This document shows, piece after piece, positions 1 through 10,600 of a DNA stretch of 45,994 bases. Below the pieces are notes generated by a model. The model ran no database searches, was not told where the DNA came from, and worked only from the letters and a program-made list of their open reading frames with translations. The position numbers were made by a program, and so were the translations under genes. The first letter of the stretch is position 1; each line of letters opens with the position of its first letter. The DNA is from a candidate division KSB3 bacterium (GTDB taxonomy: Bacteria > Moduliflexota > Moduliflexia > Moduliflexales > Moduliflexaceae), in contig PDSJ01000034.1 of the NCBI GenBank assembly GCA_002748425.1, positions 1 through 45,994 on the forward strand, given 5' to 3'.

Positions 1-386
1 AGGAATGGTAAAACGAGATTTTTGTACCACACTGAGTTGGCAGCCATTCTGCTTCCCGGATGGTGCGGGGTTAAATGCGTTGTTCAGCAAACCCTAATTC
101 AGCACGTCTCAGAGTCTGTCCGGCACGCGCCGGCAGGTTCGCAGACAGAATCGGTATCGGATCAAATTCAGGGACCACAGCAGTATTCAGTACTAACAAC
201 TTCTGACAGCGCAACTATAGTAACGCAGGAAAGATCGTGTCAAGAATTTTGTGATATTTTTCTTAAAGGAATTTTCTGATGTTCAATATAGGCTTATATT
301 GCCCCAAAAAGACATAGGGTGACACATGAGATAGATTAAGGAGTGCCAAACGTCTGTGTTGGCGTACGCTGCTCGGCAGCGTGAGA
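1..386. other. Left edge with no supported gene
   Basis: A plus-strand frame at 22-279 is open, but its product has no recognisable motif, no good ribosome-binding site and no hydrophobic or charged pattern typical of a protein. I see nothing else in this stretch beyond the 3' side of the pseudogene that follows. Confidence 0.4.
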
Positions 387-1551
387 TCAAGCTTCGCCCG
401 AGGAAAACACACACTTTTGGCACTGAAAAAATCCATTGCCCCCTTCCTTGAGAAAATGGGGAATTGCTTCTCCAACGACTGGAAAGAGAAAAAGCAGATC
501 CAGGAGCAGGTATTTGCTGTTGCCGTAGCCCAGCAGGATCGCGGCGGCCAAGAGGAATCCTTTCCAGGTCCAGGGCTGCAGCCAGGCAGGGAACAAATAA
601 AAGGGGATGGCCGCAACAGCCCGGCGTCCCAGATGTTCCCAGCGCCAGCGCAGTCTCCAGCTCAGCCGATGCCAACGCAGCGCAGAGGGCGGGCGTGGGG
701 ATGGGGGACGCAGGCGTTGGCGGCCGGGACGTTTCATCGATTTGAACGCCAGTTGATGCAGCAAGAAGGCGAATTGCCGGCGTCCGAACTCCCAGCGCCG
801 GGACCAAAGAATGTACGCGCCCCAGATCCCCAGGCTGCCGAATCCGGCCAGGCCGAGTTGAGGCGATAAAAAGGGAAGGGTCAGAATCGTCAGGGGTTTG
901 ATCATCCAGCTCAGGCCGTAGACAAGCCCCGCCAGTAAGAGCAATCCCCGCCGATCCCCTCTGGAAAATGGGGCTGAGAGACGAGTTGCTTTCGCGAGCT
1001 GGAGCAAGCGTTGGACGACCAGCAGGCAGCCGAAGAGCAGGGTGTCGCTGCAGGGTTGGTGGATCATCAGGGCAAAGACCGGGCTGGCGCAGAGCAGGGC
1101 TGCCGGGCGACCGTAGAGCCTGAACATCAAGGCGGCACAGAGCAGCGCAAAAGGAAAAAAGAGAAGCTACTGCCGCCCAAAAGATTGGTAAACGGGAGAG
1201 CCAGAAGGTCACGAAAGGGGACTGATATTCAACGTATGGACGATTGTGAAAGGCCTCCAGGAATTCCGGCCAATGATAGCGCGTCAGATAGCCGGCCTGT
1301 TCGAAAAGCATCTGCTGATCGATGCACGTGGGGGTATCCCAAAAAGCAATCCAAAGGACACTGAAACTCAACAGAGCTGTGCCTTTGACAGGCTCAGAAA
1401 TCACGCGCCCTCTACCAAGATTCGAACTTTGGCAGGGGGCAGAACTCGCTGTCTGGTGATAGTTCCAGAGCCAGGCGGCGGCATTCATCGCCAGCGCCAG
1501 CCATTGGGGACTGCTGAGCTGTAATTCTTCGGCAAAAACAAGTCCAACCAT
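387..1551 (-). pseudogene. Frameshifted polytopic membrane protein, possible glycosyltransferase
   Basis: Two overlapping minus-strand reading frames together spell one hydrophobic protein. The N-terminal part has natural-looking sequence such as CIDQQMLFEQAGYLTRYHW and YQSPFVTFWLSRLPIFW. Its frame then degrades, while a second frame continues through hydrophobic segments (FALLCAALMFRLYGRPAALL, LLLLAGLVYGLSWMIKPLTI, WTWKGFLLAAAILLGYGNSKYLL). The switch lies at about 1145-1175, beside short A/T runs; an in-frame TAG blocks the second frame further upstream. The loop composition and spaced membrane helices resemble membrane mannosyl/glycosyltransferases, but I see no diagnostic motif, so function is a weak inference. 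It could be a true pseudogene or a homopolymer sequencing error. Confidence 0.5.
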
Positions 1552-1581
1552 AAAGGGCCGCTTTGATCCAAGTGGTGGCTT

Positions 1582-1690
1582 TTGTCAGGATCTTCCCCGG
1601 GAAAAGAGGACACAGATCAGCCTGACGTACAGGACTACGAAGCGCTATGTTTCAGAATAACAAGATGTTGCATGTGGAAGATCCTGACAA
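1582..1690. repeat. 15-bp perfect inverted repeat pair spanning 109 bp
   Basis: TTGTCAGGATCTTCC at 1582-1596 is repeated exactly in reverse complement at 1676-1690, with 79 bases between. The pair lies in the roughly 300-base gene-free stretch 1552-1864, just upstream of the frameshifted membrane gene. The interior encodes nothing obvious. It could be a miniature inverted-repeat element, a paired operator, or a remnant of an insertion; no target-site duplication is evident. Confidence 0.55.
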
Positions 1691-1864
1691 GCCGCGTATT
1701 TTGACCTGGCGAAAGCCGGCGATCATTTGATGCTTATAGAACAGGATTGCGACGCGGATCCCGATCGGCCCGTAACAGACAGTAGCCGCAGTCATGAACA
1801 CAGACATTCGAAATCAGGATTCCGAATCCAGACCATACGTCCTGCTGTCAAGCTCCCTCAGCAA

Positions 1865-2152
1865 TCACAATAACTGCATTTGGGAATAAATTTTTTGGCG
1901 CCAGCACTGAGAGGAAAAATAATGTAAATCAATTGCAGGATAATCTTTAACTTCACGATCTTTCAGCAGTTTTGGACATTTTTTCATCAGCTCGCACATG
2001 ATCGTTTCATTTTCCCTCGACTCTTTCAGCAAATCTGCAGTATAGTCGGTAATTCTTCCATCGAAATCGCTTTGAACTGCGACGATTTGTACTTTACAGC
2101 CATAATACAGATCATGCGGGTTCACAACAATTGCAAAATCACGCACATTCAT
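1865..2152 (-). CDS. Small hypothetical protein (95 aa)
   Basis: A 95-codon frame that is the last member of the minus-strand series, starting 42 bases after the MATE gene stops. A GGAG ribosome-binding site sits 7-8 bases before the ATG. The product is charged and mixed in composition (KESRENETIMCELMKKCPKL), more like a real cytoplasmic protein than a random frame, but I recognise no domain. It may be a genuine small gene at the end of the exporter operon or the remaining piece of a longer gene. Confidence 0.45.
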   Translation of the reverse strand: MNVRDFAIVVNPHDLYYGCKVQIVAVQSDFDGRITDYTADLLKESRENETIMCELMKKCPKLLKDREVKDYPAIDLHYFSSQCWRQKIYSQMQLL

Positions 2153-2194
2153 GCACGGTCTCCGTTGAAAAAGGGTCGCCTGCTCACAACAGCG

Positions 2195-3589
2195 CTACCA
2201 CGACGCAGGAATTCGTTCCTGTTCCTCTGGAAGAGGAACGGGAAGCATATTCGTCAAATCGTGAATCCACTTTTTTGACATCATCCTCATCATGCCAGCC
2301 AGCATCTTCAGCACTTCTTCCACGCAGACCAGAGCGAAGACCCAATGGACCGGCATTTTCCAGTAAAGCCCTCCCAAAAACGCAAGAGGAACTCCAACGA
2401 GCCAGATCACAATCATTTCAAGCAGCATTGAGAACGTTGTATCACCACCGGCTCGCAGAATTCCCACAATACACATGAGATTGAACATCTTCACCCAGAG
2501 TACGGCACTCAGGACAAACAAGGTGTTCAGCGCCATCTCACGCACTTCGCGAGAGACCTTGAAATACGACACGATTGTCGGTGCACAGAACGCGATAACG
2601 AGCCCCATCCCGACTGCGCCAAGCGGCGATAACACGGAAAACCGTGCTGCGTAACGCGAAGCCCTTCCATCGCGCCCGGCCCCGATCTGATTTCCGATCA
2701 TCGTTGCTCCGGCATTCGCCATACCGAGAAAAGCCCCTACTGACAATCCTTCTACAGGGCCAACAATATTCATCGCAGCAATCTCCGCAGTGCCCATTCT
2801 GGCAAATACAACGGTATACATGGTCATGCCCAGAACCCACGAAAGCTCATTCACCAGGACCGGGAAGGCTGTTTTAAAAAATTGTCGGATCAACGTGGAG
2901 TTGATGCGTAAAAAATCCGAAAAGCTCACAACAGGATATTTTTTCCAGTAGCATCCTGTCAAAATAATGACAGCTTCGACAATTCTGGCGATCAAGGTCG
3001 CGATCGCTGCCCCTCTCACCTCCAGAGCAGGAAAACCGAAATGTCCTAAAATCAGGCAGTAATTCAACAAGGTATTCAGGCTCAGTGCAATGATAGCGGC
3101 ATACATCGGCAGTTTCACCGCTTCCATGCTCCTGAGCACGAGGGCATAAAGCATTGTCACAGCCGTGAATATGTAACTCCAGGCAACGGGGCGCAGGTAA
3201 AGCGAACCAGTCTCAATCACGAACGCATCTTTAGTAAAGACCGCTAAAATGGCTTCAGGGAAGAACAGGGCTCCGGCAAAAAAGAGCAACGAGAGTCCCA
3301 GACAGGGCAATACGGCAATCGCCATCATTACGCCGATGCTTTCTGTCGTTTTTTTACCCCAGTATTGCGCTGTAAGAATTGACGTGCCGTTGCTGATCGC
3401 AAAAAATACCAGGATGAGAATAAAAACATAGCGGTTTGCCAAGCCCACGGCTGCCACTTCAATCTCTCCGATCTGCCCGATCATCGCAGTATCGACAAGA
3501 TGCAGGGATGACGTAATCACATTCTGAACGATGATCGGGAGCGCGAGGGAAAAGAGCGTGACATAGAATTGACGAAGTTCTGTCTGCAT
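2195..3589 (-). CDS. MATE family efflux transporter
   Basis: A 464-residue protein of the multidrug and toxin extrusion family, inner-membrane antiporters that export small organic molecules using Na+ or H+ gradients. It shows the family's two-fold repeated set of about twelve hydrophobic segments, beginning with FYVTLFSLALPIIVQNVITS and the conserved region VDTAMIGQIGEIEVAAVGLA; the second half repeats this pattern around MNIVGPVEGLSVGAFLGMAN. Length is typical. Its start codon directly abuts the stop of the KAS III-like gene (3590), so the two are almost certainly cotranscribed and perhaps translationally coupled. Placed last behind the synthase genes, it is a good candidate for the exporter of their product; substrate is inferred from context only. 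Confidence 0.92.
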   Translation of the reverse strand: MQTELRQFYVTLFSLALPIIVQNVITSSLHLVDTAMIGQIGEIEVAAVGLANRYVFILILVFFAISNGTSILTAQYWGKKTTESIGVMMAIAVLPCLGLSLLFFAGALFFPEAILAVFTKDAFVIETGSLYLRPVAWSYIFTAVTMLYALVLRSMEAVKLPMYAAIIALSLNTLLNYCLILGHFGFPALEVRGAAIATLIARIVEAVIILTGCYWKKYPVVSFSDFLRINSTLIRQFFKTAFPVLVNELSWVLGMTMYTVVFARMGTAEIAAMNIVGPVEGLSVGAFLGMANAGATMIGNQIGAGRDGRASRYAARFSVLSPLGAVGMGLVIAFCAPTIVSYFKVSREVREMALNTLFVLSAVLWVKMFNLMCIVGILRAGGDTTFSMLLEMIVIWLVGVPLAFLGGLYWKMPVHWVFALVCVEEVLKMLAGMMRMMSKKWIHDLTNMLPVPLPEEQERIPASW

Positions 3590-4633
3590 TTACCACTCCC
3601 AGCCCAACATAAGACAATTCAAACCACTTCCGATGCCTAAAAACGCCACTCGGTCGCCGGCGTCAAGGACATCGCGTTCATCAGCCAGAGCAGCCGTCAG
3701 CGGAAGGGAGACGGTGCCGATATTCCCCAAATAGGGATAGCTGGCATAATCCTTTTCTTCAGGAATGCCAAGCAAGTCTAACATCGTATGTTGATGGGCA
3801 CTGCCGACCTGATGACAAATGACCTTATCCACCTCGTCAGCCTTCCAGCCGAGTTCTTTTAAAAACGCTGCCCAGCTGTGTTGTCCAAGTGCGGCTCCAT
3901 GCTCCAGCACGCTGACAGAGTCAGTGCGCATAAGCTGCTGCCATTCAGAATTCGCGTCTGTATCCATGCCCCACCAGCAGAGATCGTGAAATTGCGGAGC
4001 GGTCTGCGTGACGCCGCCTGCCAGTCGCCGAGACTTTTCTGCACGGAAAGAACCATCCGTTACGATCACGGCGACCGCTCCGGATCCGCCGGTGAGCGTC
4101 GCCAGTGACAGCTTGAAGGAGTCCATATCTTTCATCTGCAGCATACGTTCGATAGTGGACGTCATAATATCGCGCGCCGATTCGCATGACACCACCATTC
4201 CAGCCCGGATCTGTCCCAACTCAATGCGATTGGCAATATCAAGAATACCGTTCAGCACTCCAAGACACGCATTGCTAATATCATACACGGCCGTTGCCTT
4301 TCCAACTCCAAGGACATCCGCCACCCGGCACGCAGTCGCAGGTTCAAAACTCTCACGGCAGACCCCTGCATAAATGATTACGCCAAGATCGCCGACGCTG
4401 ACACGCGATTTGCGCAGGGCGTTCCGAGCCGCCGCAATCGCCCCGTCAGACAAGCGAAAATTCGATTCCCACCAGCGGCGCTCAATAATACCTGTCAGGG
4501 CTTCTAACTGCCCCTCCGGGATAAAGAGCTTTTTCAGCACCGGACGCAGGCGTTCTTCCAGTTCCGATGATGTCACCACTACCGGGGCTAATTCATAGCC
4601 GATAGCTTCCAGGTACACGCGTGAATATTTCAT
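3590..4633 (-). CDS. 3-oxoacyl-ACP synthase III (KAS III)-like condensing enzyme
   Basis: A 347-residue thiolase-fold condensing enzyme. The KAS III triad is visible as Cys123 (ISNACLGVLNG), His274 (VICHQVGSAHQH) and Asn304 (LGNIGTVSLP), with a C-terminal glycine-rich FLGIGSGLN motif. FabH-type enzymes start chains by condensing an acyl-CoA with malonyl-ACP; relatives without that role transfer acyl groups or make head-to-head ketones. The gene lies 32 bases after the megasynthase and directly abuts the MATE gene, so it probably primes, off-loads or condenses the megasynthase product rather than serving general fatty-acid synthesis. The sequence is divergent from housekeeping FabH (for example ERRWWESNF in place of the usual TGI-RER region). 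Exact reaction unknown. Confidence 0.85.
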   Translation of the reverse strand: MKYSRVYLEAIGYELAPVVVTSSELEERLRPVLKKLFIPEGQLEALTGIIERRWWESNFRLSDGAIAAARNALRKSRVSVGDLGVIIYAGVCRESFEPATACRVADVLGVGKATAVYDISNACLGVLNGILDIANRIELGQIRAGMVVSCESARDIMTSTIERMLQMKDMDSFKLSLATLTGGSGAVAVIVTDGSFRAEKSRRLAGGVTQTAPQFHDLCWWGMDTDANSEWQQLMRTDSVSVLEHGAALGQHSWAAFLKELGWKADEVDKVICHQVGSAHQHTMLDLLGIPEEKDYASYPYLGNIGTVSLPLTAALADERDVLDAGDRVAFLGIGSGLNCLMLGWEW

Positions 4634-4665
4634 AGATCATAACAGCGAACAGCGCAGATACCGTC

Positions 4666-7600
4666 TCACATCAGTCCTGTCAGCGTCCTTTTCCCGTTCA
4701 CCTTTAAACTGAAATTTTTCATCTGATAAATGACACGTCCGTCAACAATGAGAAAACCCTCTGCTTCAAGCAAGCGTTGAGTCTCATCAACAGAAGTTAT
4801 CACAGCCTGAATCGTGACTTCACGATCTGTTGGAATGACCTGCCCCCGATATATCCATTCGTGCGGGGCATTCAGCCCCATGCTTTCAAAACGATATTCA
4901 GGTCGCCATCCCCACCGCTTTAGCGCCACAACTTTCAGCAACTGTATCAAGGCTTCCAGTCCCAGAGAACCAGGCCAGACCGGATCCTGATAAAAATGAG
5001 CCTTAAAGAACCACTCGTTGGGATCAACCTGTTTTGTCCCTCGAATAAAGCCAAGACCATGCGGACCGCCGTCGGCAAGATACAGATCGATGCTGTCCAC
5101 CATCCGCATCTGAGTCGCTGGAAAAGGCATATCCTGCGGATACATGCAACGTTCACCCTTAGCGCTTTCCTCCTTGCCGGGATGATAGGGCTTTGCATCC
5201 CGCAGCCCGACCTGATGCATCAGAGCCTGTCTGCTGAAAAAACCGAAATAGGTCGTGCCCTGATACAAGACGCTGCCAGATGAATTCGTCAATGTATAGT
5301 GATAATGCTGCACGATCATACCAGCGGACCGTGAAACATTTGTCAGCCTGACGAGCGTTGTCAATGTGCCGATCTCAGGTGGAATCAGCGCAAACTGTAT
5401 AGCCGTTCCTCCGAGATTCCGAAACGAGAGATCGATCGCGCTGCTTAAGGCGGAGCCAGCATAGGCTGCCAGCCAGCCGCAAGGCTGCAGCACAATTTCC
5501 AGCACTATCGCAAACGGCATGCCCTGATGACTGTTTGCTGCAAAATACCAGGCATCCGCTGGAACGTCATACTGGGCTTCAGCCATTTTCGGCGCTGTCA
5601 TGACCCACTGTTCGCCCTCCAGCGCCGTAATGCGATCCAGAAATTGGTAGGGCGGGCCAGGAAGACGCGCGATCCGACGTTCGCTGTCAAATACGCGGTA
5701 GCGCTCGCCAAACGCTTCCGAGGGTTTTCCGTTGGAAAAGGCCCTGATCGTCTCTGGTCCAAAGATTGCCGGCTTACGGAGATATGAGGAAGTTATCTCT
5801 GGACCAGCTCGCCAAATCGCTTCCAGGCGCTCTTTAGTCATCCCGCTCAAACGCAGCGACATATCGATCATCCGCACGATCGCCTTGCCATCGGCTGACA
5901 TCACAGCGTCACAAATAACATAGGGTTCAGGACGATAGCCGATTTCCTTGATCGCAATGTCATAGCGCACTGTTTTTGTGCTCGCGACGACCTGGCCGCG
6001 ACATTTCAACTGTCCGGCCACAGCAGGAACCGGCTGCCAGGCAATTTCATCCTGTTCGCCAAGCCAGCCCATGCGCATCAGCAAGACCCGCAAGGTATGC
6101 AGACAGCATTCGTACATCAACGTCCCTGGCATCACCTGATCGTCGACAAAATGGCAGCGTAAAAACCAATCATCAGGATGAATATCCGCTTCGCCGCAGA
6201 TCATTCCCAGGCCGTAACGCCCGCCCTGTGGATCGAGGCGCACAATCCGATCCACCAGCTTCATTCTGCCGCCCGGCAGCCGGCAAGGATGCTGCAACGG
6301 AAGATTGGCAAAGCGCGGCCCGAAACATTCGGCCAACTCGCCACGCCGCAGGGCCTCAAGCTGGGTATCGGAATAGGACTCCGTGCCGGAGATCGGCGTC
6401 AAAACCTGCCAATCGTCCGAGACCTTGCCTGGCATCGGCAGGCGATCCATCTTTGTGAACACCAGCCCTTTACCATCATCCAGGTCTTGCTGAGTAAAAA
6501 ATCCAGCGCAGCCACTGCTCATCCTTAGAAACACTTTTCCCTTGACACGACTCTCGAAACGAAAACGGAACAGGTGCATGTCGCCCTGTCGGAAAAACTC
6601 ATCAATATGGATGTCATGCCGGATTGAATCACCGGCTTGCGGCAGATCGTCGTAAAAAGTGACAGTCGCATCCAGCAGGCGGTAGACCGCAAGCCCCTTA
6701 GTAATAAAATCGATCCCCAGATACGCGGAAAGAAAGAGGTCGGCTTGCCCGGATTCCACGGCAATGCAGGTTGGAATCCGGCCACAATCAAGATACCAGG
6801 AATCGACTGACACATCATGCTCAGTAATCACGCGACCATTGCGCATGGAACAGGGTTCGCCTTCCACAGCGAGGATCCGATCCACGAGCATCAAAGGGTC
6901 ATCAGGGAGCCGAACCCGCGTAGGATGCGCGTCGATCTCGGCAAAGCGCGCGCCCAAAACCGCTCCTATCGACCCAATGGCAAACTCCATACATTGCGCA
7001 CGAGTCATGAACAGCGCTTGCCGAAGCTTTTCGGATCTTCCTTTTTTTTCATGAGAGGGCTGAAGAGAGCGGAAGTCTTTTTCAGCAGCAGCTCTGGAAG
7101 AGAGCGGCTCAGTCTTTTCCACAGAAAGGGCCGCCGGCAGCTGTCCACTTTCTTGTAACAACTCAAGCAGCGACATGTGAAATGCCAGTTGATCGCTATA
7201 GTTCTGGCTTAAGGCTTGCGCGAATTGACAATATTCTTGATGCGCCTGAAGCTTTTCATGCTGAATCTCGGTCAAGCCCTGAATCAATTCTCCAATCTGC
7301 CCGCTTTGCGGAGTATATTGGACAGTACGAGCGCTCGCGTTTTCTGTAGCGGCCTGTCCCACTGATGATAAGGATTTCAATACGGGCTTCATCACTGCCG
7401 GTCCAGAGACAGCCTGTACAGCGTCCGTACGGTTTCCTGCTTTCATAGTGTCTTTTGACGCAGCGCAATCTTGCGCAAAGGTCGTTTTCTCTGGCGGCAA
7501 ATTCACGTGAAACGGCTTTCCACCGACCGACATCCGCAAGGCATTCTTCTTGACGATTTTTTGGGGCTGCAAGGCCAGGGCTTCGCGTTCCTGAGCGTAT

Positions 7601-10600
7601 AGAGCTGAGAGGTCGGACGGAATACGTTCAGCATGCGCTCGCCCCAGTAAACGCAAAACCGTTGAAGGATCTTCATAGCTTGAGGCACAGGCCGACGCTG
7701 CAAAATGCGGTTGTTCCGCCAGAATCTTATTGATCATGTTCGTACAGCTCGTGCCGGGACCGACTTCGATAAAACTTCGAACTCCGTCTTGATAGGCTTG
7801 ACGGATAACGGCCGGGAAATCGATCGTCGTCATCGCCTGGGCGAGGATCGCATCTGCTGCTGAATCAGCACTCAATTCGTAAGATTTTTTCCAGGCGCCG
7901 CTGTAAAAGCGCAATCCTTGCGGAACAACCGTGTTTTCAAAATAATGCAAGTCCCGATAAGACTGTTTGACTTCATTGAGAATTTCGCAATGGGCTGCCG
8001 TCACACCGCCGATCACCTGAAAATGTGCGCCCAGGATTTCCTCAAGCTCCATGACGTCGCGACGTTCGCCGCCGATCACGCAACTGGCCGGAGCATTGAT
8101 AATCAGCAGATAGACGTGCTTTCGACCCTCAAGCCGAGGCCGGATCTCGTCAGCAGGCAGATGAACTGCGGCAACGACCCAATCGGCTGCCTGTCCTTGC
8201 GGAAAGCCCCAGTGTTTTGCCGCAGCCTCATAACGTCCCGCCAAATCGTGAGTATACAAAGACGATTCCAGCACTCGCTGCAGCATCTCATCGCGGCTGG
8301 TCCAGGCCTTCATTGCAAACAAGGCGGATGATTCTCCAAGCGAATAGCCGATCGCTGCCTGGGGCCACAACCCGAAACTTCGCAGCAAATCCGCCATCAT
8401 GGTGCTGTAGGCCACCTGCCCCAGCAGGATTTCTCTGGGGTGGCGGTGTAGTGTTTCACGATCCGGACAATTCCACAACATGTCCGGGATATATTGTCCT
8501 TTTAAATAGTGATTGTCTTGATCCTGCCTGCGCAAAATTTCCGGCCAGTGTGCGGAAATTTTGCGCCCCATCCGGGGATAATGATTTCCAGACCCCGGAA
8601 AGACAAATGCCATTTCCCCGTGTTTTCCAAGCGGGTGTGCATTGAAAAAAATTCGCTGCCCTGGAAAATCCGGCGCGACGCCATTGCGGAGAATGTCCGG
8701 AACACGTGTTATGTGCTCCTTCAGCTCAGAAACGCTCCGCGCAAGCAGAGACAGTCCCAGAGCTTTCTTAGACGGAGCCGGATTCCTGCGCCACCACTTG
8801 CGGGCCAACGTTTCAATCTGCGCCGTACTCTGGGACTCGACAACATCCTGCAGTTCCGCAGCCTGCTGCTCCAAGTCCCGGGACTGCTCTCCTTCCAGCA
8901 TGAATAAGCTCTCTTCAAGTGCAGTGAAGGTTCCGATGCTCCGGGCAGTCTGTTCCTCCTGAACGTCATATCCCTCCAGCACCACCCGCAGGCATGCGCC
9001 ATCAACGCTGAAAGAACGTAATTCGCTGCGTCGCGGTCCGTCCGCCCGATTCCTCAGCCAATATTGCGGGTCCCCGTCAGGAAGGATTTCCCGGTACACA
9101 CAAAGCGCGTGCTTCACAAGACTTGCCAGACCGGAAGCAGCGCCGGTATAGCCGATCTCAGCCTGCGCTCCTTCAATGCGCTCGCAATCTTCGAGATCGC
9201 CCGTGTTGCTGGAGACCGTTCCGATCTCTTTGATCACAGCATAAATCTTATCGCCATCTTTAAGCGCATCGTCAAGCCGCTTCACAATGATCGCGGCCGA
9301 ACCTTCACCAGGCAGCACCCCCTTGCTCAAAAGAGGATACGTCGTCTCAAGCTGCCCGCTCAACAGCATCCTGATATCGCCCGCCAAATCTACAGCTCCC
9401 ACAATGGCCTGATCCAAATCTCCCTGCTGCAGTGAGCGCAGCGCCGCATTCAGCGCTTGCAGGCCGGAGTTTTCCTCGCTGGAAATGCTGATCCCAGCGC
9501 CGCCTGCGTTGAACTCCCGGGCCACGCGGCCAGCGACAATCCCCCCCAAGGCGCCAACAGTGCGATTTGCGGTCAGAGGAGGGCAGAAGGAGTCCCGTAA
9601 TTCCTGAGCCCACTCAGCCAATTCCGCCTTGTTTAGGTATAATCCCAATTCTTTTGCCCAATATTCGACTTTTGGCAGAATCGACCAGCGATAGGAAAAA
9701 TTGCTGCTGCCAGCATCAAGCCCGATGCCTATGAATACTCCGGTGCGCAGAGCGGCCTCATCTTCGAGATTGAGCTGCGCATCTTCTACGGCTCCTGCTG
9801 CTGTCAGAAGCATCAAGACTTGCTGCGGTAGCGATTCCTGAAGCTCTTTGGGAGGGATTTTGAAACGGCCGCCAGGGATCACGAGTTCATCAATAAAATA
9901 CCCTCTGAGGGCCGAGTCCTTAAACATGCTTTTCTGAAACCAGCGGCTGTCGGAAATGCCCCAGTCCCTGCGTCGTGTTGCGCTATCCGGCGCCGCGGAT
10001 CGGCCGAACAGCCGTTCCTGAAATGCACGCAGCGAATCCCAGGGGCCGAAATGAACGTCCATGCCAACAATTGCAATCGGCAGTTCTGCATTTGCGGAAG
10101 CTTTCCAGCGAAGATCAACAGGCAAGGTCTGCGTCTTTGAAGAGCCGCCTTCCCATTCTTCCAGCAAGACATGAGCGTTAATTCCCCCAAAGCCGAACGC
10201 GCTGACCGCTGCCCGGCGCGGCGTATGCTCAGCGCGTTTTTCCCAGTGTCTGGCGTGGGTCAGAACCGTAAAAGGACTTTTTTCCAGATCGAATTTCGGA
10301 TTGGGGGTCGAAAAATTTGCCGTTGGCGGCAAGATCTGATACTTCAAGGCCAGGATCGTTTTCATCATCCCGGCAGCCCCGGCGCCGGTCAGCAAATGTC
10401 CTACATTCGATTTGACGCCGCCGATTACGCACTGTCCGGGCTGCTGGCTATCAGCTCCCCAGAGTTTTTTCAAACTCTCAAATTCCACCAGATCGCCCAC
10501 CGGCGTTCCGGTGGCGTGACATTCGATCAGATCCACATCCTGCGGCTGCCATCCTGCTGATTCATAGGCCATACGCATGGCCCGGACCTGCCCTTCGCTG

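Noticed and set aside
22..279. Open plus-strand frame at the left edge
   Set aside because: No ribosome-binding site or recognisable sequence; composition looks non-coding.
1145..1175. Programmed frameshift in the membrane pseudogene
   Set aside because: No slippery heptamer with downstream pseudoknot is evident; decay or sequence error is simpler.
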